Origin: Streptomyces sp. NBC_00490
GTDB taxonomy: Bacteria > Actinomycetota > Actinomycetes > Streptomycetales > Streptomycetaceae
Length of the DNA stretch: 64,000 nt
Direction: 5' to 3'
Assembly: GCF_036013645.1 (NCBI RefSeq)
Contig: NZ_CP107869.1
Location: 3,782,001-3,846,000 of the forward strand
Shown: positions 27,851 to 36,033 of the stretch, piece by piece
How the letters are laid out: the number at the start of each line of letters is the position of its first letter
How positions within the stretch are numbered: position 1 is the stretch's first letter
Translations under genes and position numbers: made by a program
Notes under the pieces: model-generated
What the model was told of the DNA's origin: nothing
Database searches by the model: none
Seen by the model: only the letters and a program-made list of their open reading frames with translations

Positions 27851-28630
27851 GTGAGCGAACCCGTCATCGAGCCCGTCATATCGATGCGTGGTGTCCGCGC
27901 CGACCTGGGCGCACGCCCCGTCCTCCGCGGCATCGACCTCACCGTCCACCGCGGTGAGGTCGTCGCGCTGCTCGGCGCCAACGGCTCGGGCAAGTCGACG
28001 GCCGTGCGCAGCGTCATCGGCCAGGTGCCGGTCGCGGCCGGCGAGATCGAGCTGTTCGGCACCCCGCGCCGCCGGTTCCGCGACTGGGCGCGCGTGGGCT
28101 ACGTCCCGCAGCGCACCACGGCCGCGGGCGGCGTGCCCGCCACCGTGACCGAGATCGTCGCCTCCGGCCGCCTGTCCCGGGCCCGCTTCGGCGTGCTGCG
28201 CAAGGCGGACCACGCGGCCGTGCGCCACGCCCTGGAGCTGGTCGGCATGGCGGACCGCGCCAAGGACTCCGTGAACGCCCTCTCCGGCGGCCAGCACCAG
28301 CGGGTGCTCATCGCCCGCGCGCTGGCCTCCGACCCCGAACTGCTGATCATGGACGAGCCGATGGCGGGCGTCGACCTCGCCAGCCAGGAGGTGCTGGCAC
28401 GGACCCTGCGCGAGCAGGTGGCGCAGGGCGCGACCGTCCTCCTCGTCCTCCATGAACTGGGCCCCCTGGAGCCGCTGATCGACCGCGCGGTCGTCCTGCG
28501 CGACGGCTGCGTGATGCACGACGGCCCGCCCCCGAAGGCCCTCGGCCAGCACGCGCTGCCCGGCCACGACCACGTACACCCGCACGCGGCCCACGACGCC
28601 GAACCGATCCGGACGGGGCTGCTGAGCTGA
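27851..28630 (+). CDS. znuC: zinc ABC transporter, ATP-binding protein
   Basis: The ATPase subunit, 259 residues from a GTG with GGAGG 5 bases upstream. Walker A is GANGSGKST, the signature is LSGGQHQRVLIARAL, Walker B is ELLIMDEP, and the switch His is in LVLHELGPL. The C-terminus is His-rich (GQHALPGHDHVHPHAAHDAE), a possible zinc-sensing tail. It overlaps znuB by one base at TGATG. Confidence 0.94.
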   Translation: MSEPVIEPVISMRGVRADLGARPVLRGIDLTVHRGEVVALLGANGSGKSTAVRSVIGQVPVAAGEIELFGTPRRRFRDWARVGYVPQRTTAAGGVPATVTEIVASGRLSRARFGVLRKADHAAVRHALELVGMADRAKDSVNALSGGQHQRVLIARALASDPELLIMDEPMAGVDLASQEVLARTLREQVAQGATVLLVLHELGPLEPLIDRAVVLRDGCVMHDGPPPKALGQHALPGHDHVHPHAAHDAEPIRTGLLS

Positions 28631-29532
28631 TGGAATTCCTGAACTACGCCTTCATGCAACGGGCTCTGCTCGCCGCCGTCCTCGTCGGCATCACGGCCCC
28701 CGCGATCGGCATCTACCTGGTCCAGCGCCGCCAGGCCCTCATGGGCGACGGCATCGGCCACGTCGCGATGACCGGCGTCGGCCTCGGCTTCCTGCTCTCC
28801 TGGTCACCGGTGTGGACGGCGACCGTCGTGTCGGTCCTCGGCGCGGTCCTCATGGAGCTGATCCGCTGGTTCGGCCGCACCCGCGGCGACATCGCCCTCG
28901 CGATGCTCTTCTACGGCGGTATGGCCGGCGGCGTGATGTTCATCAACCTCGCGCCGACGGGCTCCAACGCGAACCTGACTTCCTACCTGTTCGGATCGCT
29001 CTCGACGGTCTCCCAGGACGACGTCACCGCGATCTGTGTGCTCGCCGCCTTCGTGGTGTTGGTCACCCTGGGCCTGCGCCGGCAGCTCTTCGCGGTCAGC
29101 CAGGACGAGGAGTTCGCACGCGTCACGGGACTGCCGGTGCGCGCCCTGAACCTGCTGACCGCGATCACGGCGGCCGTGACGGTGACGGTGGCCATGCGCG
29201 TGGTCGGCCTGCTCCTGGTGTCGGCCCTGATGGTGGTGCCCGTGGCGGCCGCGCAGCAGCTCACCCGCAGCTTCGCGGCGACCTTCGCGATCGCCGTGGC
29301 CATCGGCGTCAGCGTGACCATCGGCGGCACGGTGACCTCGTACTACCAGGACGTCCCGCCCGGCGCGACGATCGTGCTGCTGACCATCGGCGCGTTCATC
29401 GTGCTGACCGTCCTGGCGACCCCGCTGGCCCGGCGCCGAGCCCGTCAGGCGGCCGCGGCACAGCCCGGCGGCGACCCGGCGGAGTGCACGATTCCGGCCA
29501 GCCGGGAGGGGACCGGAAAGGTCGGCGTCTGA
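28630..29532 (+). CDS. znuB: zinc ABC transporter, permease
   Basis: The membrane subunit of the ABC-3 type, 300 residues with about eight or nine helices. It starts MEFLNYAFMQRALLAAVLVG and includes the conserved LVQRRQALMGDGIGHVAMTGVGLGF, SNANLTSYLFGSLSTVS, VTGLPVRALNLLTAIT and LLLVSALMVVPVAAAQQLTRSF. The start codon overlaps the znuC stop. Standard family length. Confidence 0.95.
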   Translation: MEFLNYAFMQRALLAAVLVGITAPAIGIYLVQRRQALMGDGIGHVAMTGVGLGFLLSWSPVWTATVVSVLGAVLMELIRWFGRTRGDIALAMLFYGGMAGGVMFINLAPTGSNANLTSYLFGSLSTVSQDDVTAICVLAAFVVLVTLGLRRQLFAVSQDEEFARVTGLPVRALNLLTAITAAVTVTVAMRVVGLLLVSALMVVPVAAAQQLTRSFAATFAIAVAIGVSVTIGGTVTSYYQDVPPGATIVLLTIGAFIVLTVLATPLARRRARQAAAAQPGGDPAECTIPASREGTGKVGV

Positions 29533-29591
29533 CTCCGCACAGACCGGGCTGGCACAATGGCCCGGCAAGTGCAGACGTGAGGAGGCAACCG

Positions 29592-30011
29592 GTGACGACC
29601 GCTGGACCGCCCGTAAAGGGCCGCGCGACCCGACAGCGGGCCGCCGTGGCGGCGGCGCTCGACGAGGTCGACGAGTTCCGCAGCGCGCAGGAACTCCACG
29701 ACATGCTCAAGCACAAGGGCGACTCGGTCGGCCTGACCACGGTCTACCGCACGCTCCAGAACCTCGCCGACGCGGGCGAGGTCGACGTTCTGCGCACCTC
29801 CGACGGGGAGTCCGTCTACCGCCGCTGCTCGACCGGCGACCACCACCATCACCTGGTGTGCCGGGTGTGCGGCAAGGCCGTCGAGGTCGAGGGCCCGGCG
29901 GTGGAGAAGTGGGCCGAGGCGATCGCCGCGGAGCACGGCTACGTCAATGTGGCGCACACGGTCGAGATCTTCGGCACATGCGCGGACTGCGCGGGGCGCG
30001 CCGGGGGGTGA
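29592..30011 (+). CDS. zur: zinc uptake regulator Zur (Fur family)
   Basis: A zinc-sensing repressor of 139 residues from GTG with GGAGG 6 bases upstream. It has the winged helix with LHDMLKHKGDSVGLTTVYRTLQ, the Fur metal-site segment GDHHHHLVCRVCGK, VEVEGPAVEKW, and the second Cys pair CADC near the C-terminus. The two CxxC pairs give the structural zinc site. Last gene of the znu operon, 59 bases after znuB, which gives feedback control on zinc import. Confidence 0.94.
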   Translation: MTTAGPPVKGRATRQRAAVAAALDEVDEFRSAQELHDMLKHKGDSVGLTTVYRTLQNLADAGEVDVLRTSDGESVYRRCSTGDHHHHLVCRVCGKAVEVEGPAVEKWAEAIAAEHGYVNVAHTVEIFGTCADCAGRAGG

Positions 30012-30046
30012 CCCGAGCGGATGCGGCCGCGGGCCGTTTCCACGAG

Positions 30047-30070
30047 CGGGAGACCCTGGGTGGTCTCCCG
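30047..30070. terminator. 9-bp terminator hairpin between zur and uppS
   Basis: CGGGAGACC, loop CTGGGT, GGTCTCCCG; lies between the convergent zur and uppS genes. Confidence 0.7.
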
Positions 30071-30102
30071 CAGTGTCGACGGCCCGGGTGAACGCGCGGC
30101 GG

Positions 30103-30954
30103 CTACGAGGTGGACTGCTGGTCGGGAGTCCTTCCCTGCATGGCCAGGAGTTCCTCGTTCGGGATCGCGCCACCGAAGCGGCGGTCCCGGGAGGCGAACT
30201 CCACACACGCCCGCCACAGGTCGCGGCGGTCGAAGTCCGGCCACAGCACGTCCTGGAAGACCATCTCGGCGTACGCGCTCTGCCACAGCAGGTAGTTGGA
30301 CGTGCGCTGCTCGCCGCTGGGGCGCAGGAACAGGTCCACTTCCGGCATGTCCGGGTAGTAGAGGTACTTCGCGAAGGTCTTCTCGTCGACCTTCGACGGG
30401 TCGAGCCGCCCGGCCCGGACGTCCTCCGCCAGTGCCTGCGCCGCGTCGGCGATCTCGGCACGGCCGCCGTAGTTCATGCAGAAGTACAAGGTGAGCTTGT
30501 CGTTGTCCTTGGTCTGCTCCTGGGCGATCTGGAGCTCCTTGGCGACCGACTTCCACAGCTTGGGCATCCGGCCCACCCAGCGCACCCGGATACCGAGCTC
30601 GTCGAGGGTGTCGCGGGTCTTGCGGATGAAGTCACGGTTGAAGTTCATCAGGAAGCGCACCTCGTCGGGCGAGCGCTTCCAGTTCTCGGTGGAGAAGGCG
30701 TACAGCGAGATGGCGCCGACGCCGATCTCGACCCCGCCCTGAAGCACGTCGAGAACGCGCTCGGCACCGACCTTGTGGCCCTCGGTGCGCGGCAGCCCGC
30801 GCTCCTTGGCCCATCGGCCGTTCCCGTCCATGACGATCGCCACATGCTTGGGGACGAGCTCCCCGGGCAGCTTCGGCGGACGGGCGCCGGACGGGTGCGG
30901 CTCCGGCGACCTGTACTCGCGCCGCTGGCGCCCCAACAGCCGGCCTACCACCAT
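30103..30954 (-). CDS. uppS: isoprenyl transferase (undecaprenyl/polyprenyl diphosphate synthase, cis)
   Basis: Builds cis-polyprenyl diphosphate, the lipid carrier for cell-wall precursors. The product of 283 residues has the family start HVAIVMDGNGRWAKERGLPR with the catalytic Asp, then GHKVGAERVLDVL, SLYAFSTENWKRSPDEV, YFCMNYGGRAEIADAAQALA, DLFLRPSGEQRTSNYLLWQS and MVFQDVLWPDF. A basic N-terminal extension of about 30 residues precedes the domain. It follows recO by 23 bases and belongs to the same operon. Confidence 0.95.
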   Translation of the reverse strand: MVVGRLLGRQRREYRSPEPHPSGARPPKLPGELVPKHVAIVMDGNGRWAKERGLPRTEGHKVGAERVLDVLQGGVEIGVGAISLYAFSTENWKRSPDEVRFLMNFNRDFIRKTRDTLDELGIRVRWVGRMPKLWKSVAKELQIAQEQTKDNDKLTLYFCMNYGGRAEIADAAQALAEDVRAGRLDPSKVDEKTFAKYLYYPDMPEVDLFLRPSGEQRTSNYLLWQSAYAEMVFQDVLWPDFDRRDLWRACVEFASRDRRFGGAIPNEELLAMQGRTPDQQSTS

Positions 30955-30977
30955 GTGCTTCTCGATTCCTCTTCGGC

Positions 30978-31724
30978 TTACTTCTCTACGTAACGCAGCG
31001 AGCGGAGCCCGCGTTCCAGATGCCAGTGCAGGTAGGCGGAGACCAGCCCGCTGCCCTCCCGCACGTGCCGCGGCTCGCTCGCGTCCGCGGTCTCCCAGTC
31101 TCCCGTAAGCAGCGCGCCGAGGAGTTCCAGGGTCTGCGGCGAGGGTACGACGCTCCCCGCCACCCGGCAGTCCCCGCAGACGGAACCGCCCGAACCGACC
31201 GAGAAGAACCGGTTCGGCCCGGGCAGACCGCACTTGGCGCAGTCGTTGAAGCTCGGGGCGTATCCGTTGACGGCGAGGGAGCGCAGCAGGAAGGCGTCGA
31301 GCACCAGGTTCGGGGCGTGCTCACCCCGGGAGAGCGTCCGCAGGGCGCCGACGAGCAGCAGGTACTGCTGTACGGCCGGCTCGCCCTCGTGGTCGGTGAA
31401 CCGCTCGGCCGTCTCCAGCATGGCCGTCCCGGCGGTGTACCGGGAGTAGTCGCTGACGATGCCGCCGCCGTACGGCGCGATGGTCTCGCTCTGGGTGCAC
31501 AGCGGCAGTCCGCGCCCGACCAGCTCGCTGCCGCGCGCGAAGAACTGCACGTCGACGTGGGAGAAGGGTTCGAGCCGCGCCCCGAACTTGGACTTGGTGC
31601 GCCGGACACCGCGGGCCACCGCCCGTACCCGTCCGTGACCGCGGGTGAGCAGGGTGATGATGCGGTCGGCCTCGCCGAGTTTCTGGGTGCGCAGCACGAC
31701 GCCGTCGTCACGGAAGAGGCTCAT
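30978..31724 (-). CDS. recO: DNA repair protein RecO
   Basis: A RecFOR-pathway protein that loads RecA onto SSB-coated DNA; 248 residues. The OB-fold N-terminus reads MSLFRDDGVVLRTQKLGEAD then RIITLLTRGHGRVRAVARGVR. The C-terminal part has two Cys pairs forming a zinc site (CAKCG and CGDC). The start codon overlaps the stop of an 11-residue upstream ORF that resembles the RecO N-terminus, and the site before the RecO ATG itself is weak, so translation may depend on that upstream ORF. uppS follows 23 bases later. Confidence 0.95.
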   Translation of the reverse strand: MSLFRDDGVVLRTQKLGEADRIITLLTRGHGRVRAVARGVRRTKSKFGARLEPFSHVDVQFFARGSELVGRGLPLCTQSETIAPYGGGIVSDYSRYTAGTAMLETAERFTDHEGEPAVQQYLLLVGALRTLSRGEHAPNLVLDAFLLRSLAVNGYAPSFNDCAKCGLPGPNRFFSVGSGGSVCGDCRVAGSVVPSPQTLELLGALLTGDWETADASEPRHVREGSGLVSAYLHWHLERGLRSLRYVEK

Positions 31725-31756
31725 CGCTCACTGCCGTGGTCGCGGAACAGGCTCAT
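31721..31756 (-). CDS. 11-residue upstream ORF duplicating the recO start
   Basis: Encodes MSLFRDHGSER and ends in a TGA overlapping the recO ATG (ATGA). The first 24 bases are a near-copy of the first 24 bases of recO (MSLFRDDG). A good GGGAGA ribosome-binding site is present about 8 bases before this ATG, whereas recO itself has a poor one. Most likely ribosomes load here and reinitiate on recO. It probably arose by a short tandem duplication of about 32 bases. Confidence 0.6.
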   Translation of the reverse strand: MSLFRDHGSER

Positions 31757-31783
31757 GGGTCCATTCTCCCGTACGCGCCGGGG

Positions 31784-32410
31784 TCAGCGGGCACGGTCGG
31801 GGTGGCTGATGGTGTCCCAGGGGGCCAGGTTCCAGGGGCTGTCCCTGTTGGCGGGGTCGAGGAGGGCGCGGAGGTGGGCGTCGGCGGTCGTCTGCGGGGC
31901 GGGGGCGTCGGGGGTGCCGTCCAGCCCGTCCTTCCACACCTTGCGGCCCAGCAGATAGTCGTCGGCGTACTCCTGCCAGGAGGCGTACGCCGACACCACC
32001 GCCGGCACGATGTTCTTCAGGGCGGTCCAGGCCTCGCCCTCGGTGATCATCCCGGCGGCGAAACCGCGCCGGGAGATGTCGACGTACAGGGCGGCGTCCC
32101 AGGCGAGCGGTGAGACGCCGAGGAGGCGCTGGGCCCGGGCGCGGTAACCGGAGCGGGCCAGCTCGTCGAGCCGGTCGGCCAGCCCGTCCCGCGAGGTGAT
32201 CTCCCACTGCTCGGCCAGCCAGCGCCGGGCACCGTCGTCGTCGCTCCGCGTGAACGGGTACAGGGTGGTCCGCGAGGCGCTCCGGTCCCGGCTCACCGGC
32301 GCGCTCAGCGACACCATCCAGAGCTGGTGCGTGGTGAGCGGCGGCACGGGAGGACGGTCGGTGGCCTTCCGCCTCGCTCTCGTCCATCTGCGTATGCTCC
32401 ACAGGCCCAT
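31784..32410 (-). CDS. DUF1266 domain protein
   Basis: A protein of 208 residues. Conserved DUF1266 features are SDDDGARRWLAEQWEITSRDGL, LGVSPLAWDAALYVDISRRGFAAGMITEGEAW and a C-terminal SWQEYADDYLLGRKVWKDGL. No signal peptide; the N-terminus is basic (MGLWSIRRWTRARRK). It follows the DUF1918 gene by 25 bases and precedes the recO upstream ORF by 27 bases, so it is co-transcribed with recO-uppS. Function is unknown. Confidence 0.82.
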   Translation of the reverse strand: MGLWSIRRWTRARRKATDRPPVPPLTTHQLWMVSLSAPVSRDRSASRTTLYPFTRSDDDGARRWLAEQWEITSRDGLADRLDELARSGYRARAQRLLGVSPLAWDAALYVDISRRGFAAGMITEGEAWTALKNIVPAVVSAYASWQEYADDYLLGRKVWKDGLDGTPDAPAPQTTADAHLRALLDPANRDSPWNLAPWDTISHPDRAR

Positions 32411-32435
32411 GCGCCCGCACCCTACGACACCGGCG

Positions 32436-32651
32436 TCAAGGCACCTCACCCCGGCTGCGGGCGTTGGCATGCGCGTTCGCCGCGCTGAGCCGCTCGGCGG
32501 GGGTGGCCCGGCGGACGGTGTCCGGGGCCGCGTCCCACTCCTTTCCGCCGCCGTACGGTCTGAGTTGTACGTACGGTCCTTCGTGCCCCATGACGATGCC
32601 GACCTTTCCGCTCCGGGTGTCCATGACGTGGCTTCCGACGGGGGGTTTCAT
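32436..32651 (-). CDS. DUF1918 domain protein, 71 aa
   Basis: A small beta-rich protein. MKPPVGSHVMDTRSGKVGIVMG and GPYVQLRPYGGGKEWD match the DUF1918 SH3-like fold. The ATG at 32651 is chosen because GAGGAG lies 6 bases upstream; the frame continues further but without coding character. First gene of the probable operon DUF1918, DUF1266, recO, uppS. Function unknown. Confidence 0.8.
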   Translation of the reverse strand: MKPPVGSHVMDTRSGKVGIVMGHEGPYVQLRPYGGGKEWDAAPDTVRRATPAERLSAANAHANARSRGEVP

Positions 32652-33054
32652 TTCCGCTCCTCTTTCTCCACCGTCACGTGGATCCCCCGCCGTTTCGAGT
32701 TTCACGCTTTTCCCCTGCGGCACCCCGCTGTGCTCCTACACTCGGCAGGAGTCTGTGCACGCCAAGGGCGGGGTGGCACAGGGGCGTTGGCAGTTGGAGC
32801 AGGAAAGCCACGGCGGGAAAGCGGTGGGGGAATTGTGCGGCGGATATCACGCCCTACGCCACGCCGATTGGTTCGACTGCATTCGAGCGCATTCGAGTTC
32901 ACCGGAACTGCGGAGGGTGCCCCAGCGCCGCGATCAGGGTGTCGATTTTCGGCGGGGTGCCTGGGAGGGCGGGCCGCGTACCTGGGGAAAACCCCCGATC
33001 GACAAGGGAGTTGACCGGATGGGGGGCGCGAGGAAGATCCGCGAGGCTCGTGCC
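32652..33054. other. 403-base region upstream of the secreted peptidase
   Basis: No convincing gene. The frame that enters the peptidase is open across it, but the amino-acid content is not protein-like and third positions are not biased. It is less GC-rich than its flanks and includes a direct repeat ATTCGAG-CGC-ATTCGAG (near 32881-32897). It should hold divergent promoters for the DUF1918 operon and the peptidase. A second possible peptidase start (ATG at 33019 with AAGGGAG) lies at its right end. Confidence 0.6.
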
Positions 33055-34530
33055 ATGACGCAGATCAAGCGCAACGCCGCCCTCGTAGCCGTCACCGCCG
33101 TCGCCCTCGGGATGGTCACCCCGCTGGCCGTCGCGGTGGAGCAGGCGCCCGCCCTCGACTGGAAGAAGTGCGCCGGCTCCGCCCTCGACCCCCGTCAGCA
33201 GTGCGCCACTCTTGAGGTGCCCATGGACTACGCCCACCCGGACGGCCGGAAGATCGGGTTCGCCGTCTCGCGGATCCCGAGCGAGAACCCGGCCGCCCGG
33301 CGTGGGGCGCTGTTCCTGATCCCCGGCGGTCCGGGCGGGTCGAGCCTCAACGACCCCTCGAACAAGGGGCAGAAGCTGCCCCAGGAGGTACGGGACGCCT
33401 ACGACCTCATCGGGTTCGCGCCTCGTGGGCTCGCGCCCTCCACCGCCGTCGACTGCGGGCTGGAGCACGCGGACCTCGCCCTCTCCAAGCTGCGGCCGTG
33501 GCCCGCCGCGGACGGGTCCGTCGACGGCAACATGGCCACCGCCCGGCGGCTGGCGGACGCCTGTGCGGCGAACGGCGGTGAGCTCGTCCAGCACCTCAGC
33601 ACCCGTAACGAGGCCCGCGACCTCGACCGGCTGCGGGCCGCGCTGGGCGAGCGGAGGATCTCCGCGTGGGGAGTGTCGTACGGGACGTATGTCGGCTCCG
33701 TCTACGCCCAGTTGTTCCCGGCGCGCACGGACCGGTTCGTGCTGGACAGCAACGACAACCCCGACCCGACGAAGGTCTCCAGGGGCTGGCTCGCCGCGCA
33801 CGAGCAGGGCGTCGAGGACACCTTCCCGGAGTTCGCGAAGTGGGCCTCGGAGCCCGGGAATCCGTACCGTCTCGCCGGCACGGCCGCCGAGGTGCGGCCG
33901 CTGTTCCTGCGGCTGGCCGAGCGACTCGACCGGGAGCCGATCCCCTGGCCCGGCGCCAACCCCGAGGAACTGAACGGCAACGTGCTGCGCCAGACGATGC
34001 TGGACACCCTCTACGACCCGGACAACTTCCCCGCCCTGGCCGAGCTGATGCTGGCCGCCCGGAGCGGCACCGTGCCGCCCGCGCCCGCCTCGCCGCCCGA
34101 AGCGGCACTTCAGAACGTCACCGCCGTCGGCGCCGGGACCCTCTGCAACGACGTCGCGTGGCCCACCTCAACGGCGGTGTACGAGAAGGGTGTTGCGGAG
34201 AGCCGCGCGAAGTACCCGCTGACCGCCGGCATGCCGCGCAACGCGATGCTCTGCGCCGCCTGGCCCTACACGCCGAAGGAGGCGCCGGTCCGCGTCACCG
34301 ACCGAGGGCCGTCGAACATCCTGCTCGTGCAGAACGAACGGGACGTCGCCACCCCCGTGAGCGGCGCCCTGAAGCTCCGCGAGGCCCTCGGCCGGCGCGC
34401 TGTCATGGTCACCGTGAACTCCACGGGCCACGGCTCCTATCTCCGCAACGGCAACGCGTGCGGGGACGAGACCGCGTCGAGGTTCCTCGCCACCGGCCGG
34501 CGTCCCGCCGCCGACGCCTACTGCCGCTGA
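33055..34530 (+). CDS. secreted alpha/beta-hydrolase, tripeptidyl aminopeptidase type
   Basis: An exported serine peptidase of 491 residues (S33/Tap-like). The signal peptide is MTQIKRNAALVAVTAVALGM with cleavage near AVAVE. The mature protein begins LDWKKCAGSALDPRQQCATLEVPMDYAHP, and has LFLIPGGPGGSSLN for the oxyanion region. The nucleophile elbow is GVSYGTYVGS, and the C-terminal TAP-like domain carries the acid (LLVQNERDVATPVSGA) and His (NSTGHGSYL). Start 33055 has GAGG at 8 bases; 33019, with AAGGGAG at 8 bases, would add 12 residues to the signal peptide. Its end overlaps the convergent next gene by 13 bases. Confidence 0.9.
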   Translation: MTQIKRNAALVAVTAVALGMVTPLAVAVEQAPALDWKKCAGSALDPRQQCATLEVPMDYAHPDGRKIGFAVSRIPSENPAARRGALFLIPGGPGGSSLNDPSNKGQKLPQEVRDAYDLIGFAPRGLAPSTAVDCGLEHADLALSKLRPWPAADGSVDGNMATARRLADACAANGGELVQHLSTRNEARDLDRLRAALGERRISAWGVSYGTYVGSVYAQLFPARTDRFVLDSNDNPDPTKVSRGWLAAHEQGVEDTFPEFAKWASEPGNPYRLAGTAAEVRPLFLRLAERLDREPIPWPGANPEELNGNVLRQTMLDTLYDPDNFPALAELMLAARSGTVPPAPASPPEAALQNVTAVGAGTLCNDVAWPTSTAVYEKGVAESRAKYPLTAGMPRNAMLCAAWPYTPKEAPVRVTDRGPSNILLVQNERDVATPVSGALKLREALGRRAVMVTVNSTGHGSYLRNGNACGDETASRFLATGRRPAADAYCR

Positions 34531-35648
34531 CCCGCCCTGCGGTAGGCGCGGGCCACGGCGTGGAACGCCTCCTTGGGCTCCCGGTGCCAGCCCGTGTCCG
34601 GGTCGCCGGGGCGGTCCTGCACCGCCTTGGCGATGCCGTAGCTCGCCATGTCGAGGTCATGGCGGGGGTCGCCGGGGCGGTGCGGGGCGTCCGCGGTGAG
34701 GAACTCGAACACCATCGCCGCGTACAGGTTCATCGACTCGAAGACGGCCAGGAGGTCGAGCAGGTAGGCCGCCTGGGTGCGTTCGCTGCGGACCGGGGGC
34801 GGGTCGCCCTTGATCTCCGGGGGTGTCTTGTCGTAGTCGACGATGTCCCAGCCCATGCCGCCCGCCTCGGGGGCGCCACGGTAGGTGCAGGTGCCGAACT
34901 CGGTGATGGCGACGGGCTTGCCCCAGCGCAGGTGCTGACTCAACTCCCGTACGTAGTCCTTTGGTTGCGGGAAGTACGAGTAGTAGTCGATGCCCACCAC
35001 GTCGAAGAGGTTCCAGTCGACGAGGTCGATCTCCGGGGCGGAGGCGTAGCTCAGCCGGCCGTGGAAGACCCTGCGGCCGAGCACCGCCGCCTTCGCCGTG
35101 AAGCGGGCCAGGCGGCGCTGCATCCCCGCCCAGTCGACGGTGCCGTTCTGGAGGTTCTCGATGCGCTCGAAGACCGTGTCCCCCGGGATGATCCCGGGCA
35201 CGAACAGCCAGAACTCGCAGCCCACGCTGAACTCGACGCTCGCGCCCTGCCGACGCAGCCGTTCCGCGAACCGGCCGGTCTCGGCGAGGTGGTCGAGGAT
35301 GTCCCGCTCCGGGACGTCACCGAGGGTGGGCTGGAGCCAGATGTGCAGTCCGAGCTCGGCCGCCTCGGCGGCGGTGGCGGTGAGGCGTTCGACGCCGTCG
35401 CCGGTGACGTCGACGGTGTCGGCGTGCAGGTCGTCGCGGATGGCGCGGAGGTCCGCCCGCATCCGGTCGGCGCTCCACGCGGTGGCCGGCGTCTCACCGG
35501 CGCCGAGGGTGTAGACGACACCCCGGCGCGTCAGCCCGCCCCGCCCGGCCGCCCCGGCCCCGCCCGCGGGCAGCACCGCCCCCGCCACCCCGACCGCCGC
35601 CGCCCCGGCCAGGAACTGTGCCCGACTGATCCCCTTGGTCTTCTCCAT
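34518..35648 (-). CDS. Tat-exported glycoside-hydrolase-like TIM-barrel protein
   Basis: A protein of 376 residues. The N-terminus MEKTKGISRAQFLAGAAAVG ending in GAGAAG resembles a Tat-type signal (with S-R-x-Q-F-L rather than a full RR). The rest looks like a barrel: GLHIWLQPTLGDVPERDI, ASVEFSVGCEFWLFVPGI, DVVGIDYYSYFPQPKDYV and KPVAITEFGTCTYRGAPEAGG, where the Glu of ITEFGT is placed like a glycosidase nucleophile. Such proteins are sometimes labelled abortive-infection proteins in databases, but nothing in the sequence shows a phage-defence role. Substrate unknown. Confidence 0.75.
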   Translation of the reverse strand: MEKTKGISRAQFLAGAAAVGVAGAVLPAGGAGAAGRGGLTRRGVVYTLGAGETPATAWSADRMRADLRAIRDDLHADTVDVTGDGVERLTATAAEAAELGLHIWLQPTLGDVPERDILDHLAETGRFAERLRRQGASVEFSVGCEFWLFVPGIIPGDTVFERIENLQNGTVDWAGMQRRLARFTAKAAVLGRRVFHGRLSYASAPEIDLVDWNLFDVVGIDYYSYFPQPKDYVRELSQHLRWGKPVAITEFGTCTYRGAPEAGGMGWDIVDYDKTPPEIKGDPPPVRSERTQAAYLLDLLAVFESMNLYAAMVFEFLTADAPHRPGDPRHDLDMASYGIAKAVQDRPGDPDTGWHREPKEAFHAVARAYRRAGQRQ

Positions 35649-35716
35649 ACGGCCACTGTGGCGAGCCCGCACCCGCCCCGCCGTCCGCCGATGGTCTACG
35701 GCCCCGCAACCAAGGA

Positions 35717-35962
35717 ATGCGTTCCGACGTCGATCTACCGAGGAGATCGTCCACACCCGCCTGTGATCTGGACCGCGACGGCGAGTTCCTGCCCCGCCGC
35801 ATCCACTGCACGGAGGCGGATCCACCGAAGGAGGGCTCCGACAAGACGGGAGGCGGTTCCTACGGCACCCACAACAATGTGGGCATCGCCCGGACACCGG
35901 AGGGCACCCCGCTCCTGCTGGCCCCCGACCCGGCCAAGGCGCTTGTGAAGGCGCTCGGTTGA
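35717..35962 (+). CDS. possible gene remnant or small hypothetical protein
   Basis: From about 35765 to the stop, codons are strongly G/C-ending and the product (LDRDGEFLPRRIHCTEADPP, then GTHNNVGIARTPEGTPLLLAPDP) is protein-like. The first 16 codons, with CTA, AGG and AGA, are not. No proper start with a ribosome-binding site is visible; the ATG at 35717 has AAGGA directly against it. The simplest reading is the 3' part of a decayed gene. I do not recognise a family. Confidence 0.35.
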   Translation: MRSDVDLPRRSSTPACDLDRDGEFLPRRIHCTEADPPKEGSDKTGGGSYGTHNNVGIARTPEGTPLLLAPDPAKALVKALG

Positions 35963-36033
35963 CGGCTCACAGCCGACGCGGTGGGCCACCGGTCCGACCG
36001 GGAGGCCCGCCGCGAGGTGCGGCATCGCAGCGG

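Noticed and set aside
29533..29591. Second Zur box directly before zur
   Set aside because: No 7-1-7 palindrome resembling the site before znuA was found here.
34518..35648. Phage-defence (abortive infection) role for the Tat-exported TIM-barrel protein
   Set aside because: Similar proteins sometimes carry that label, but the signal peptide and glycosidase-like ITEFG motif do not fit and no defence genes are nearby.
33666..35948. Open frame of 760 codons across the peptidase and TIM-barrel genes
   Set aside because: It crosses two genes in opposite orientation in non-coding frames and has Arg/Pro-rich low-complexity composition.
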